Of a stretch of DNA of 64,000 nt, positions 16,355 through 25,868 are shown piece by piece. Positions within the stretch are counted from its first letter, which is position 1. The number at the start of each line of letters is the position of its first letter. Position numbers and translations under genes: made by a program. The DNA is from JBNLBT01 sp050303435 (GTDB taxonomy: Bacteria; Pseudomonadota; Gammaproteobacteria; Xanthomonadales; Marinicellaceae). Below the pieces are notes generated by a model. That model made no database searches. It worked only from the letters and a program-made list of their open reading frames with translations, and had not been told where the DNA came from. Location: positions 1 to 64,000 of the forward strand of contig JBNLBT010000005.1 of NCBI GenBank assembly GCA_050303435.1. The letters run 5' to 3'.

Positions 16355-18295
16355 ATGTTTAAACTGATCATTCAATGCGCGGCGCTGCTGACCCTGGTTT
16401 TGGCCACGGGCGGTGCGCGCAGCGAAATCTTTTGGGTCGGGGATTCACCCAACTGCACCGGCAGCAACGTGCGACCGTCTTTGCCGGCGGCGTTGTTGAG
16501 CGCCGGCCTGAACAGCGTTGACGATGAAATCCGCCTGACCGGCACACTCAGCTACACCGGCGGCGGCAACGCTTACACCTTGACCAATTTTGAACCCGGC
16601 AGCAACGGCGCGCTGCGCCTGGTGGGTGGTTACAGCGACTGCTTCACCTCGGCGGTGGGGCGCACCGCGGTGGGCAACGTCAGCGGCACGGTGTTCACGG
16701 TCAACGCCACCGCCGGCCGCAGCGCATCGGTGACCTTTGTCAATTTGCAGATTCAGGGCGGCACGGCTCGCGGTCTGGTGGTCAACGGCAACGCCGATGT
16801 GGTGCTGGAGAACAGCCGCGTGTTTGACAACGACGCCGGCGGCGTGCAGATCAGCGGCGGTGGGTTTGTGCACCTGAAAAGCAACAGTGTGGTGGAAGAC
16901 AACGGCGTGCTGTTCAGCGGCGACGGCGGCGGGGTGCACTGCAGCGGCAGCAATTCGGCGCTGGAGTTGGACGGCGACTTGCGCCACAACAAGGCCAACC
17001 GCGGCGGCAATCTGTACCTGGCTTCCGGCTGTTTTGCCGCTCTCAACGGCGGTGCCAGCATCGACGGCGTGGCCGGCTCTGTGTCCGCCGACCGCGGCGC
17101 CGGCGTGTACATTAACAATGGCGGAGAATTGTTTGGCAACGGCGGCGCAGCGCGCGCCGTGATCAAGGACAACACGGCTTTTTCCGGTGGCGGCTTGCTG
17201 GTCACCGGCAGCGGTCGCGCCACCCTGATCAACACCGTGTTGTTGAACAACCAGGCCCTGGACGACGGCGCGGCCATTTTTGCCTCCAACGGTGGCACCA
17301 GCCAATACCAACTGGTGATGGACCGCACCGGCCCCTGCCCGTTTCTGATCAGCTGTTCAGAAATCGAAGGCGGGTTCTACGACGTCGGCGTGGTGTTCAT
17401 CACCAACTCCAAAGTGCAGATCAACCGCAGCATCATCGAACTGGCCCAACCTTTGACCGGTGTCAGCCATGCCGCCGTGATTCATGCACAAAACAACAGC
17501 GTGGTGCATCTGAACCGCGTGGGCATCTTGCGCAACGTCGCCCTCTCCATGATCCAGCTCGATAACAGCACATTGGAAGCCGTGCACCTGACCGGCGCCA
17601 GGAACACCCACATGGCCAGTGCCGGCGGCTCGCCGCAGGACGTCTATGTGCTGGAATTCAACGACGGTTCGGCCGATCTGCGCAACTCGTTGTTTCAGGA
17701 CACGCGCGGACTGGATTTCAACCTCGGCAGCCTGGGCGCGGTGTGCAATCTGGTCGACGACACCAGCGGCTGGGGGGCCGGCGTTTTTCTCGGCACCGCG
17801 CAATTCAACAACATTGGCAACGGCGATGCGCGGCAACTGGCCGCCTCCCCCGGTGTGGACATGTGTGTGAACGGCGACTATCCCTGGTCCGCCGGCACCT
17901 TGCGCGACATTGAATATCAGCTCTCACCGGTGAATGAGAACACCAACCCGCAGGGCGCGCCGGGGCACAGCAGCGGCTTGTACGACGCCGGATTTGACGA
18001 AGTGTACGACAACATCGGACCGGATGAATTTCTGCTCTCGGTGCAAAAAACCGGCAGCGGCAATGTCCTCAGCACGCCCTTGGGCATCGCCTGCGGCGTG
18101 GATTGCTCGGAAGTGTTTTTTAACGGCACCGGAGTCACGCTGTTTGCAGTGCCAGAATCCGGGCATCGGTTCGACGGCTGGAGCAATTGCCCCATGGCCG
18201 ACGACAATGAATGTCAGATCACTGTGACCCAGTCAACCACCATCACGGCGCATTTCGTTGCCGACGATCTGATTTTTGCTGATGCATTTGAGTGA
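16355..18295 (+). CDS. Secreted right-handed beta-helix protein with InlB-type repeat and IFADAFE tail
   Basis: The product is 646 residues. A signal peptide (MFKLIIQCAALLTLVLATGG, cleaved near ARS) is followed by a repetitive Gly/Asn-rich region (residues 110-480) typical of pectate-lyase-like parallel beta-helices and chlamydial Pmp-type adhesins. Near residue 565 comes LSVQKTGSGNVLSTPLGIAC, then ALFAVPESGHRFDGW-like residues and TITAHF, a Bacterial repeat/InlB_B-type domain. The protein ends DDLIFADAFE, a short tail I associate with exported proteins of Lysobacterales (usually IFADGFE or IFRDGFE). Probably cell-surface or secreted; no catalytic residues assigned. Confidence 0.82.
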   Translation: MFKLIIQCAALLTLVLATGGARSEIFWVGDSPNCTGSNVRPSLPAALLSAGLNSVDDEIRLTGTLSYTGGGNAYTLTNFEPGSNGALRLVGGYSDCFTSAVGRTAVGNVSGTVFTVNATAGRSASVTFVNLQIQGGTARGLVVNGNADVVLENSRVFDNDAGGVQISGGGFVHLKSNSVVEDNGVLFSGDGGGVHCSGSNSALELDGDLRHNKANRGGNLYLASGCFAALNGGASIDGVAGSVSADRGAGVYINNGGELFGNGGAARAVIKDNTAFSGGGLLVTGSGRATLINTVLLNNQALDDGAAIFASNGGTSQYQLVMDRTGPCPFLISCSEIEGGFYDVGVVFITNSKVQINRSIIELAQPLTGVSHAAVIHAQNNSVVHLNRVGILRNVALSMIQLDNSTLEAVHLTGARNTHMASAGGSPQDVYVLEFNDGSADLRNSLFQDTRGLDFNLGSLGAVCNLVDDTSGWGAGVFLGTAQFNNIGNGDARQLAASPGVDMCVNGDYPWSAGTLRDIEYQLSPVNENTNPQGAPGHSSGLYDAGFDEVYDNIGPDEFLLSVQKTGSGNVLSTPLGIACGVDCSEVFFNGTGVTLFAVPESGHRFDGWSNCPMADDNECQITVTQSTTITAHFVADDLIFADAFE

Positions 18296-18312
18296 AGCGA
18301 TGGACCGGGCGC

Positions 18313-21141
18313 TCAGCGTTCGGGTTTAAGTTGCTGCAGGCGCGTGCGCAAGGCGTCCGCCTCCTCACCCAGCGACGACAGCGCCTCAGCAATGCGCTGC
18401 AGCGTCTGGTCGGATTCTTCAGTCCGTCCCAGGCGCTGCAGAACTTCGGCGCGGTCCAGTTGCACGGACAGTGTTTCCGGGTGCGCTGCGCCGTAAATTT
18501 CCAGGCAGCCGGCCAGGGTGTCTTCCAACCGCGCCAGGGCCGCGCTGTCATCGCCGGACTGCATCAGCCCCTGCGCCAGCAGATGCGTCACCATGTAGTA
18601 GCGGGTTTCCGAATGGTCAGGCCATTGCGCGGCCAGATCCTGCAACAGCTTCACCGCCGACGGCGCGTTTTCGCCCTGCAGCAGGATGCGCGCCAGCACC
18701 ACCTGGGCGTTTTGCACGAATGGCGCGGTGGCATCAAAATGGGCCAGCGAGCGCTGCACATTGCTTTCAGCCACCCGTCGGGCTTCCAGCAAACGACCCG
18801 CACTGGCCAGTGTCAAGGCCAGCGATTGCTCGGTGAGCAAGGTGTTGCGGTGATTTTCACCCAGCGTCTGACGTTCAATGCTGAACACGTGCTGCAACAG
18901 CGGCAGGGCGTCCACCGAGCGGCCAACCGCGTTGAGAATGGTGGCCAGATTGGCTTCCGCCGACAGGGTCTCGGGGTGATCCTGGCCGAACACGTGAACC
19001 AGAATGTCGCGCGATTGCGTGAATTGTTGGATCGCCGCATCGTGCCGGAATTCCAGGTAATCCACCATGCCCAGATGGCTGAGCGCCTGCGCCAGTCCGG
19101 CGCTGTGCTCTCCATACAGATTGAAAAACAAATCGCGGCTTTGTTGCGCCACCGTGCGGGCCGCTTTGAGATCGCCGGCGAGGCGATGAAACACCGACAA
19201 TTCATTCAGCACCGCGCCCAGTTGCGGGTGCCGCTCCCCCAGCAGGCTGCGGTACTGCTCAGCGGTTTCCAGACTCAATTGAATCGCTTGACCGAATTCA
19301 CCCAAGCGGTCGTAATAATGAATCAGATCGGTGTTCATGCCCAGATGCAGGGTGTGGTTCGCTCGCAATGTGGATTGCGCCTTGGCCGCCTTGAGCACGG
19401 CCACCGACCGCTCCGACTCACCCATCAGGTAATAAATTTCCGCCGCCAGCATTTCGGTTTCCAGGCGCCCGGGCAATTCCTGCGGCAGAGTTCGCAGCGT
19501 ATTCACCGTGTCCAGCGCCGCCTGGTATTCACCATTCTGCGCGTGCAGCAGGGCGCGCACGCGTTGCACCCGCGCGCGATCGGCAGCGTTTTCAAAGGCC
19601 GCCTCATCGATTTTCCCAAGCCATTGCTGCAGGGCGTCGCGGCGATCCGAATTCAACAAAAACAACGCCAGGTGCGACAGCGACGTGCCGTCGTCGGGCT
19701 TCAGGCGCAGTGCCTCGATCAACAAGTCACTGGCCCGGGTCAGATAGCCCAGCCGGCCAAACGACAGGCCCAGCGCTTGCAGCAGTTCATGGCGGATGGA
19801 GGCATCCAGGTTGTCGGCCGCGTCAAGGCGCACGCGCGCAATGTCCAGCACATCGCGCGCTGAAATGTCCACGCCTTCGTTGACGTCCGGATCGGTGACG
19901 CTGAAAGCATCCAGCATGAACTGCTTCACCGCCTGAGCTTTCTGCGCCTCAACGCGGGTCTGTCGGTACTGCCAGCTCAAGGCCGCAATGCCGACCAGCA
20001 CGGTCAGCGTCAACGCCGTCAATGAAATAAACAGGGCGCGTCGGCGCTCGGCAAATTTGAACAAACGATAGGCCATGGAATCGGGCGTGGCCGAGACCGG
20101 CTTGTGCTGCAACCAGGCGCGCAGGTCGTCCGCCAGCGCCTGCATGTGGCTGTATCGCCGTCCAGGCTCTTCGTGCATGGCCTTGTTCAACACATTGCCC
20201 AGATCGCGGTCAACCCCGGCGCGTTTCAACACCGCGCGCAACTGCGCGGTGTCGCCGCGACAGCTCTGGGCGATGCGGTTGTGCGGCAACGGGTCTTCTC
20301 CGCTGAGCAGGCACGCCGCCAGCGCGGCCAGGGAAAACACGTCGGTGGCCACGGTGATGCGACCGCCGAGGATTTGTTCCGGCGCGGCGTATTGCGGTGT
20401 CATCGCCAACAGGGTGTTGTGGTTGTCCGGCTGTTCCGACGAAAGCAGCTTGGCGATGCCGAAATCGACTATTTTCAGCACGCCGTCGGCGCCAACGATC
20501 ACATTGGATGGTTTGATGTCGCGGTGAATGATGAGGTTGTTGTGCGCGTGCGCCAGGGCTTCTGCCGCCTGGATCACCAGACGCATGGCGGCGCGCTGCG
20601 ACAGACCCCGGCGTGCAACGTGTGTGGTCACCGGCTCGGCCCCTTCCACCAGCTCCATGACGATGAATGGATGCCCGCTGTTGGCGGTCTCTCCATACTG
20701 CATGGCCACGATGTGCGGGTGCGAAAGACTGGACAGCATGCGTTGCTCGGCGAGAAAACGGCGCTTCAGTTCATCGCCGTGGTGCTGCGGACTGAACACC
20801 TTGAGCGCCACCGGTTTTTGCACCTGGGCATTGACGCGTTGCGCGCGATACACCTGGGACATGCCGCCCTGGCCAATTTTCTCCAGCAGTTCATACTCGC
20901 CCAGGCGTTGGCCGGTGAGGTCTTCATCGCCCCAGCCGGACGTCGGCCGGTACACAGAGGCCACCTGTTGTTCAAACACTTCGCTGGGCTGGTGCGCGTT
21001 GTGGATCAGCCGTTGCACCCATTCAACGACCGGCGCTTCCAAGCCGTCCATGGCCTGCAAAGCCGCCAGCGCCTGTTCAGGTGGCAACGCCGCCAGCTGT
21101 TCAAACACCCGGTTGGCCAGCTTGAGGTGATCCAGATCCAT
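18313..21141 (-). CDS. Membrane-anchored Ser/Thr protein kinase with C-terminal TPR repeats
   Basis: The product is 942 residues. The kinase domain (about 78-345) has the Gly loop GQGGMSQVYRA, the lysine in PVALKVFSP, catalytic HRDIKPSNV and DFGIAK. A membrane segment (ALFISLTALTLTVLVGIAAL) lies near residues 382-402. The rest is TPR repeats, probably periplasmic or, if topology is reversed, cytosolic. Its ATG overlaps the sigma-factor stop codon (TAATG), forming a two-gene unit. Such sigma/kinase pairs are frequent in Lysobacterales, and the kinase is thought to act on the sigma factor or its targets. Confidence 0.92.
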   Translation of the reverse strand: MDLDHLKLANRVFEQLAALPPEQALAALQAMDGLEAPVVEWVQRLIHNAHQPSEVFEQQVASVYRPTSGWGDEDLTGQRLGEYELLEKIGQGGMSQVYRAQRVNAQVQKPVALKVFSPQHHGDELKRRFLAEQRMLSSLSHPHIVAMQYGETANSGHPFIVMELVEGAEPVTTHVARRGLSQRAAMRLVIQAAEALAHAHNNLIIHRDIKPSNVIVGADGVLKIVDFGIAKLLSSEQPDNHNTLLAMTPQYAAPEQILGGRITVATDVFSLAALAACLLSGEDPLPHNRIAQSCRGDTAQLRAVLKRAGVDRDLGNVLNKAMHEEPGRRYSHMQALADDLRAWLQHKPVSATPDSMAYRLFKFAERRRALFISLTALTLTVLVGIAALSWQYRQTRVEAQKAQAVKQFMLDAFSVTDPDVNEGVDISARDVLDIARVRLDAADNLDASIRHELLQALGLSFGRLGYLTRASDLLIEALRLKPDDGTSLSHLALFLLNSDRRDALQQWLGKIDEAAFENAADRARVQRVRALLHAQNGEYQAALDTVNTLRTLPQELPGRLETEMLAAEIYYLMGESERSVAVLKAAKAQSTLRANHTLHLGMNTDLIHYYDRLGEFGQAIQLSLETAEQYRSLLGERHPQLGAVLNELSVFHRLAGDLKAARTVAQQSRDLFFNLYGEHSAGLAQALSHLGMVDYLEFRHDAAIQQFTQSRDILVHVFGQDHPETLSAEANLATILNAVGRSVDALPLLQHVFSIERQTLGENHRNTLLTEQSLALTLASAGRLLEARRVAESNVQRSLAHFDATAPFVQNAQVVLARILLQGENAPSAVKLLQDLAAQWPDHSETRYYMVTHLLAQGLMQSGDDSAALARLEDTLAGCLEIYGAAHPETLSVQLDRAEVLQRLGRTEESDQTLQRIAEALSSLGEEADALRTRLQQLKPER

Positions 21142-21698
21142 TACCCGCGCCCCAGCAAACTCAACAACAGGGCTTTGGCGCGGGTCCACAGGCGCACCGC
21201 GTGACGTTCGGTGACTTGCATCAGTTCAGCAATTTCTGCATGGGTGAGGTTGAAAATCAGCTTGCACTGCAACACCTCAGCCAGCTGCGGGTCCACCGCT
21301 TCCACGCGGTCGAGCATGCGCTCAATGTCCAGCACGCGCAGCTGAATGTCGGAATCGCCCACCAGTTCACTCAAACCCTCCCCGACGTTCTGTCCCTTGC
21401 GCTTTTGACTTTGTTTGCCACGCAATTCATCGATCAGATAGCGGCGCATGGCTTTGCCCAGGTAGTGCATGAAGTGGCGCCGGTCCAGCGGCGGCAATTG
21501 GCGCACTTCAGCCAGTTTAAGATAGCATTCATTGGCCAGTGCGGTGGGGGTGATGGTGTGACCGGGGCGCAGATTTTTCAGCTGGTGGCCGGCCAGCGCT
21601 CGAATGTCCTTGTACAGCGCAGCGAACACGCGATCCAATTGATCGCCCTCACCGCGCCGGTGACGTTGCAACAGCTGTGTGATTTCATTGATGTCCAT
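21141..21698 (-). CDS. ECF-type RNA polymerase sigma factor
   Basis: The product is 185 residues. Region 2 covers LDRVFAALYKDIRALAGHQL, TPTALANECYLKLAEV and the DNA-contacting FMHYLGKAMRRYLIDELRG; region 4 has PQLAEVLQCKLIFNLTHAEI plus ERHAVRLWTRAKALL. This is the TIGR02999-like branch of extracytoplasmic-function sigma factors linked to Ser/Thr kinases. ATG 21698 is preferred over an in-frame start 25 codons earlier. No anti-sigma factor gene is next to it; the coupled kinase gene may take that regulatory role. Confidence 0.88.
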   Translation of the reverse strand: MDINEITQLLQRHRRGEGDQLDRVFAALYKDIRALAGHQLKNLRPGHTITPTALANECYLKLAEVRQLPPLDRRHFMHYLGKAMRRYLIDELRGKQSQKRKGQNVGEGLSELVGDSDIQLRVLDIERMLDRVEAVDPQLAEVLQCKLIFNLTHAEIAELMQVTERHAVRLWTRAKALLLSLLGRG

Positions 21699-21814
21699 GC
21701 CTGACCCCCGCAAACCAGCCAATTCATTCGGTGACGGGGCCCCATTCTGACACGGCGCGGGTGGCTTTTCCACCGCTTTTTATTGCACCGCCGGCGCGCA
21801 GGGGGTCGTTCAGA

Positions 21815-22498
21815 TCACTGCAATTGAACCTGTTCGCGACTCACAGTGCTGGCGCCTTGCCCCGGCGTGGGCAGATTGTGGGCCCGTCGCACCCGATCCA
21901 CCCACAAGCCACGCACGCTGTTGGCCTGTTCGTGCGGCGCAAACGGGGCGCACACCTGATCCAGCAAATTGACGCTGCTTTCCAGGCGCTGCCGTTGTGT
22001 TTGGTTGAGTCGGTCTGCGCTCATCAGCGGCTTGATGATCGACAAGGCCAGCTCCATGGCGGCAATGTCTTCCGGCAAGCCTGAGCGGGTGCTCATGCCG
22101 TAGGCGCCGTCGATGAAATCGGACCACTCCGATTGCAGGTGTTCCGGCAAACCATGATTGAAACGTGAATCCTCGCTGCTGTGCCCCTGCAGTCTGAGGC
22201 TGTTGAGCCGCGCGCGGTAGCGTTTGTTGAACACCGCATTGGCCAGGTCGGCGTGTTGCAGATCCTGCACTTCAGCACACCAGTCAACCAGCCCTTTGGG
22301 ATAAAACTCCACGCGTTCATGCGCCTGAAATTCGCCCATGAATGACAAGCCTGAATACTTCAGCTCCAACTCATAGGCACACACGGGCATCACTTCACAC
22401 GCCTGCAAGCGGGCCAAACCGCCCGATGGCAGTGCGCAGCGCGAACGCAATTGTTCGCGGGTATAGAAATGCCTGCACAAATAGTTCAGCGTTTGCAT
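21815..22498 (-). CDS. DUF6058-like protein, probably iron-regulated
   Basis: The product is 227 residues. The head MQTLNYLCRHFYTREQLRSR, the LKYSGLSFMGEF segment and VEFYPKGLVDWCAEVQ resemble the DUF6058 family as I remember it; the family has no proven activity and has been annotated as natural-product-related. There is no signal peptide or membrane segment. ATG 22498 is favoured: GGGGTG is nine bases upstream, and a longer start at 22537 would lie inside the Fur-like box. The tail (residues 190-227) is variable. Confidence 0.6.
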   Translation of the reverse strand: MQTLNYLCRHFYTREQLRSRCALPSGGLARLQACEVMPVCAYELELKYSGLSFMGEFQAHERVEFYPKGLVDWCAEVQDLQHADLANAVFNKRYRARLNSLRLQGHSSEDSRFNHGLPEHLQSEWSDFIDGAYGMSTRSGLPEDIAAMELALSIIKPLMSADRLNQTQRQRLESSVNLLDQVCAPFAPHEQANSVRGLWVDRVRRAHNLPTPGQGASTVSREQVQLQ

Positions 22499-22527
22499 GC
22501 CGATCACACCCCATTTCCCTTCATTGA

Positions 22528-22542
22528 TGAGAATCATTCTAC
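22528..22542. promoter_or_regulatory. Fur-box-like inverted repeat upstream of the DUF6058 gene
   Basis: TGAGAATCATTCTAC matches the 7-1-7 Fur consensus TGATAATNATTATCA at 11 of 14 defined bases. It lies 30 bases before the ATG at 22498, where it would cover the promoter. No Fur gene is in the window. Confidence 0.5.
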
Positions 22543-22931
22543 AAAAAAGCGCGCAACGTGAAAGCCACAAGGGCTAAATAGGGCCCGAATGCACGATTCT
22601 GGGTCCGATTCAGTGCTTTGCAGAGGGGACGGGAACACAAAAGTGACGCATTTGGGACATTCAAGGCAAATCAATGACCGGCTCTGGGCCCAGTCTCACG
22701 AGCGCGTGAGACACTTCGGACGCGCGCATTGGGGGGTGAATGAGTGCGCCCCTTGATTCAATGGCAACAGGGCCGGATGAAGAGCCCGTTGTTGCCGGCC
22801 GCAACCGAAGTCCCCACACACTTCAGTCCAGCGCCGGTCTGTTCACTATGGTACGCCTTCCCCGACGCCTGCGGCAGGGCAAATGCGATGAACCGTCCGA
22901 TGGCTGCGATCAATGGCCGCTCAAGCTCGCC
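22543..22931. other. Gene-free region with several hairpins
   Basis: I find no credible coding sequence in this stretch. It contains a perfect 8-bp stem with a 4-base loop (GTCTCACG 22693-22700, CGTGAGAC 22705-22712), directly preceded by the palindrome CTGGGCCCAG, and an imperfect stem with GGCAAC (22763-22768) and GTTGCC (22791-22796) closed by GGGC/GCCC. These could be parts of a small RNA or a degraded mobile repeat. Confidence 0.4.
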
Positions 22932-23360
22932 TCAAACCACAACCCGTGCGATGAACACAACGGTCAACAGCGCGGTCAGGCACAACAGGCCGGCCAGCGA
23001 GCCTGCGTAGCCCGCGATGGCCACGGCCTGTGAGGGCCGCCGCGGATTCACCCGAATCGGCAGCTCCTGACCCGGGCGCAGGCCGCGAATGTATTCAAAC
23101 GCGGCCCGGTAGTCTCTCGACCAGGGCAAGCCGTAGGCGATTTTGCCGGCGCGGTGGGTGCGGGATTTAACGCGGTATTCAAACAGCAGATGCGCGCGAC
23201 TGAGCACCGGCTCCTCTGCGGTCTTAAGCTGCATGATGCAGCGCAGCACGCGTCCGCGCATCGGTCGCCAGTGCCGCGAGGCCCGACCCAGCACGCATTG
23301 CCGCCATTCATACACCAGCACCGCACCCATGAACACCCAGAACCACAATTCAGGTCGCAC
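22932..23360 (-). CDS. DUF3592 membrane protein
   Basis: The product is 142 residues from a GTG start. It has an N-terminal hydrophobic helix (LWFWVFMGAVLVYEW), a central beta domain with HLLFEYRVKSRTHRAGKIAY and GQELPIRVNPRRPSQA, and a C-terminal membrane helix (LAGLLCLTALLTVVFIARVVV). The V(Y)xNPxxPxxAV segment followed by a helix is the DUF3592 pattern. The domain faces the outside of the inner membrane or the cytosol depending on topology. Function unknown. Confidence 0.75.
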   Translation of the reverse strand: MRPELWFWVFMGAVLVYEWRQCVLGRASRHWRPMRGRVLRCIMQLKTAEEPVLSRAHLLFEYRVKSRTHRAGKIAYGLPWSRDYRAAFEYIRGLRPGQELPIRVNPRRPSQAVAIAGYAGSLAGLLCLTALLTVVFIARVVV

Positions 23361-23381
23361 GGCGTGTATCCGTCGGGCGCT

Positions 23382-24476
23382 TCACGGCCTCAGCAATGCT
23401 TGCAGGGCAAAGCTGCCCAACCAGTGGCCGCCGGCATAATCGTCGCCGATCAGATGGGGCAAGGCCTTGCGCACGTGGCGATTGCCCAGCACACGCAAGT
23501 GCTGCAATGAAGGGTGTTGTCTGGCCAGGCCGTAGAACACCCAGGCACGCGAGAAGTTCAAACCGTCCAGGTGCACCAATTTACCGTCGGCGCGGTCACT
23601 GACCTCGGCCACCGGCCAGTCAAAATCGGTGCGCTTGAGGGCCGGCAGAAAGTCATCCAGCCAGCGCAGAAAGGCCGGCGCGTCCAGCACCCGCCGCATT
23701 AAATCCACTTCTTCCAGACACGGCGAAAGAAAATCATAGCCGCTCGGCTCCCAGTCAATCGGGCAATTGCGGTCCTCCAGATAATGCGCCAAGGCCCAAT
23801 CCCGCACAGCGCTGCGCAATGCCGCGTGCTCACGCGCCACCGCGTAATCCCAGGCGAAGGCCAGCCCAAAGGCCGTATTGCTGTGTTCTCCCACGCGAAT
23901 CGGGTAAACCAGTTTGGGCAAAAACGCCAGGTACCGCTGCACAATGCGTTCGCTCAATGGCGCCAGGTTCGCAGCCAGCGTCCGGCCCAGTGGATCGTCC
24001 CAGGCGTGCAATGCCTGGTCAAGTTTCAGCAGCCAGGCCCAGCCGTAGGTCCGTTCCCAGGACGCACTGGCTTCGATTTCGTCCAGATAGCGCACTTCGG
24101 CCAACACGTTCTCGGCGCTCAGGCTTTGCGCCAGTTTGGCGCGCAATTCGTCGGCCTGCAGCAGATCGGGAAAATGCGTCAGCAACACCACCATCGACCA
24201 GTGACCGTGCACCGAAGAGTGCCAGTCAAAACACCCGTAAAAGGCCGGGTGCAGGCTGCGCGGTTCGGCCAGGTGTTGCGCGCCGCCCAGGGTTTGACCG
24301 AGTTTATTCGGGTATTGCTGGTGCACACAGGCCAATGGCAGACTCGCCAGTCTGGCCGCTTCATCCGCGCCCAGACGCATGGCCGCTTCGGGCGCCGGAC
24401 GGGTGCCACCGAGGCCGGCGCAGCCAAGCGGCAAGGCGCCGATTAAACAGATCAAAACACTGCGTGCAATTTTCAT
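23382..24476 (-). CDS. DUF2891 lipoprotein
   Basis: The product is 364 residues. The N-terminus MKIARSVLICLIGALPLGCA is a lipoprotein signal with Cys19 after LPLG. The body is all-helical and shows DUF2891 hallmarks: HPAFYGCFDWHSSVHGHW, ERTYGWAWLLKLDQAL, IRVGEHSNTAFGLAFAWDYA and SGYDFLSPCLEEVDLMRR. The conserved His, Trp and Asp clusters suggest a glycoside-hydrolase-like alpha/alpha barrel; no activity is proven. ATG 24476 has GGAG eight bases upstream. It lies 27 bases after the MATE transporter stop codon and may share its transcript. Confidence 0.88.
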   Translation of the reverse strand: MKIARSVLICLIGALPLGCAGLGGTRPAPEAAMRLGADEAARLASLPLACVHQQYPNKLGQTLGGAQHLAEPRSLHPAFYGCFDWHSSVHGHWSMVVLLTHFPDLLQADELRAKLAQSLSAENVLAEVRYLDEIEASASWERTYGWAWLLKLDQALHAWDDPLGRTLAANLAPLSERIVQRYLAFLPKLVYPIRVGEHSNTAFGLAFAWDYAVAREHAALRSAVRDWALAHYLEDRNCPIDWEPSGYDFLSPCLEEVDLMRRVLDAPAFLRWLDDFLPALKRTDFDWPVAEVSDRADGKLVHLDGLNFSRAWVFYGLARQHPSLQHLRVLGNRHVRKALPHLIGDDYAGGHWLGSFALQALLRP

Positions 24477-24503
24477 GCCATTCTCCAAGTTTGTATGAAT
24501 CAA

Positions 24504-25868
24504 TCAGTGGCCCTGCGCGGCCGGTTTTTTGCGCCGCTCCAGCTGCTGCAACTGCCGGCGGGTGTACAACCACATCAGCAGTGCACTGGCCAGTACAATG
24601 CCGACAATCGACCAATAGATTGCGTAAACCGGGAAATCCAGCCACACGATCAATACACCGTTGGCCAACAGCGGCAGGACGATTTGACGCAGCACACCGA
24701 TCACCATCGGAAACAGCGGCTGCTTGATCGCCTGCAACACCGCCACGCAGCTGAACAGGGTGATGTAGCCATAAAAAGCCAGCGCGTCCACGCGCAGATA
24801 ATACACACCCATGGCGATGATTTCCTCGTTGTCGGTGAACAGGGAGAGCATCAGCGGCGAAAGAAAAATCATTGCCGGGATCGCCGCCAGGGAAACCCAC
24901 AGCCCCAGCCACAGTGCGCATTGCCAGGTGGCGCGAACCCGCGCGTAATCTTTCACCCCATAGCTCTGTCCGGCGACCGCCATGATGGCCGCATTCAAAC
25001 CCATCGCCGCCAACAGCAGCAACTGCTCAATGCGAATGCCCACCGAATACCCGGCCACCGCCGCGTCGCCAAAAAAAGCAATGAAATACACCGCGATAAA
25101 GGCGCCGACGATCACCGTCAGCATGTTCATACTGGCCGGCACGATCTGGCCGAGCAGATGTTTCCATTTGCGCCAGCGCAGCTGCACCCGCGGCCAGGCG
25201 CCGATCTCACCTACAAGCACATACAGCAACCAGGCGGCCGAAGCCAGTTTAATCACCACCGTGCTCAGCGCCAGCCCGGTGACGCCCAGATCAAAGGTGT
25301 AAATGAACAGCGGATTGAGCAGCCAGTTGAGCACAAACCCAACGATCAGCACGTTGCGGTTGCTGCGCGTGTTGCCGCAGGCCATCAGCGCTCCGGCGGC
25401 CATGAACGACAGACAAAAACCGAGGTTGCCCAGCAGCACAGTGAAGGTGTAGTCCCAGGCCAGGGCGACGGTTTCGGCTTGATCGCTCAATTGCCCCAGC
25501 AGCCATTCGCCGCCCAGCGCGCCCAGGCCGGCGATGCCCAGTGAAGCCAGCACGGCGATGCCGGTGGCGTTGTGCATCCACTCGATCGCGCGTTTGTTGC
25601 GGCCACGGCTGATGTCCGGAGCCATCATCGCCGAGGTGCCGCTTTGCAGCCCCATGGCCAGCACCAGAAACAGGGCAAACACCGTACTGGCAATTGAAAG
25701 TCCGGCCAAAGCCTGGTCCGAAATGCGCCCGGCAAACCAGTTGTCGGTGAGGTTGTACAAGGTGTTGAACACCATGCCCAGAGACGCCGGGATCGCCAGA
25801 CGGATCAAGTGCCCGCGAATCGGACCTTCCGTGAGTTTGCCGTTTTTGCGTTTGTCGGCGGATGTCAT
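24504..25868 (-). CDS. MATE-family multidrug efflux transporter
   Basis: The product is 454 residues with 12 predicted membrane helices in two similar halves. PIRGHLIRLAIPASLGMVFN, then LYNLTDNWFAGRISDQALAG and the second-half segment LGQIVPASMNMLTVI are MATE signatures, closest to the DinF/NorM-like group. It would export cationic compounds using an ion gradient. It is divergent from the LytTR regulator gene (157-base gap), which may regulate it. Confidence 0.9.
   Translation of the reverse strand: MTSADKRKNGKLTEGPIRGHLIRLAIPASLGMVFNTLYNLTDNWFAGRISDQALAGLSIASTVFALFLVLAMGLQSGTSAMMAPDISRGRNKRAIEWMHNATGIAVLASLGIAGLGALGGEWLLGQLSDQAETVALAWDYTFTVLLGNLGFCLSFMAAGALMACGNTRSNRNVLIVGFVLNWLLNPLFIYTFDLGVTGLALSTVVIKLASAAWLLYVLVGEIGAWPRVQLRWRKWKHLLGQIVPASMNMLTVIVGAFIAVYFIAFFGDAAVAGYSVGIRIEQLLLLAAMGLNAAIMAVAGQSYGVKDYARVRATWQCALWLGLWVSLAAIPAMIFLSPLMLSLFTDNEEIIAMGVYYLRVDALAFYGYITLFSCVAVLQAIKQPLFPMVIGVLRQIVLPLLANGVLIVWLDFPVYAIYWSIVGIVLASALLMWLYTRRQLQQLERRKKPAAQGH

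Noticed and set aside
20104..21204. 366-codon plus-strand frame opposite the kinase gene
   Set aside because: His/Gln/Arg-rich shadow; the minus strand carries all kinase motifs.
22740..23033. Small plus-strand frame in the hairpin-rich gap
   Set aside because: No ribosome site, no recognisable composition, overlaps the DUF3592 gene on the other strand.
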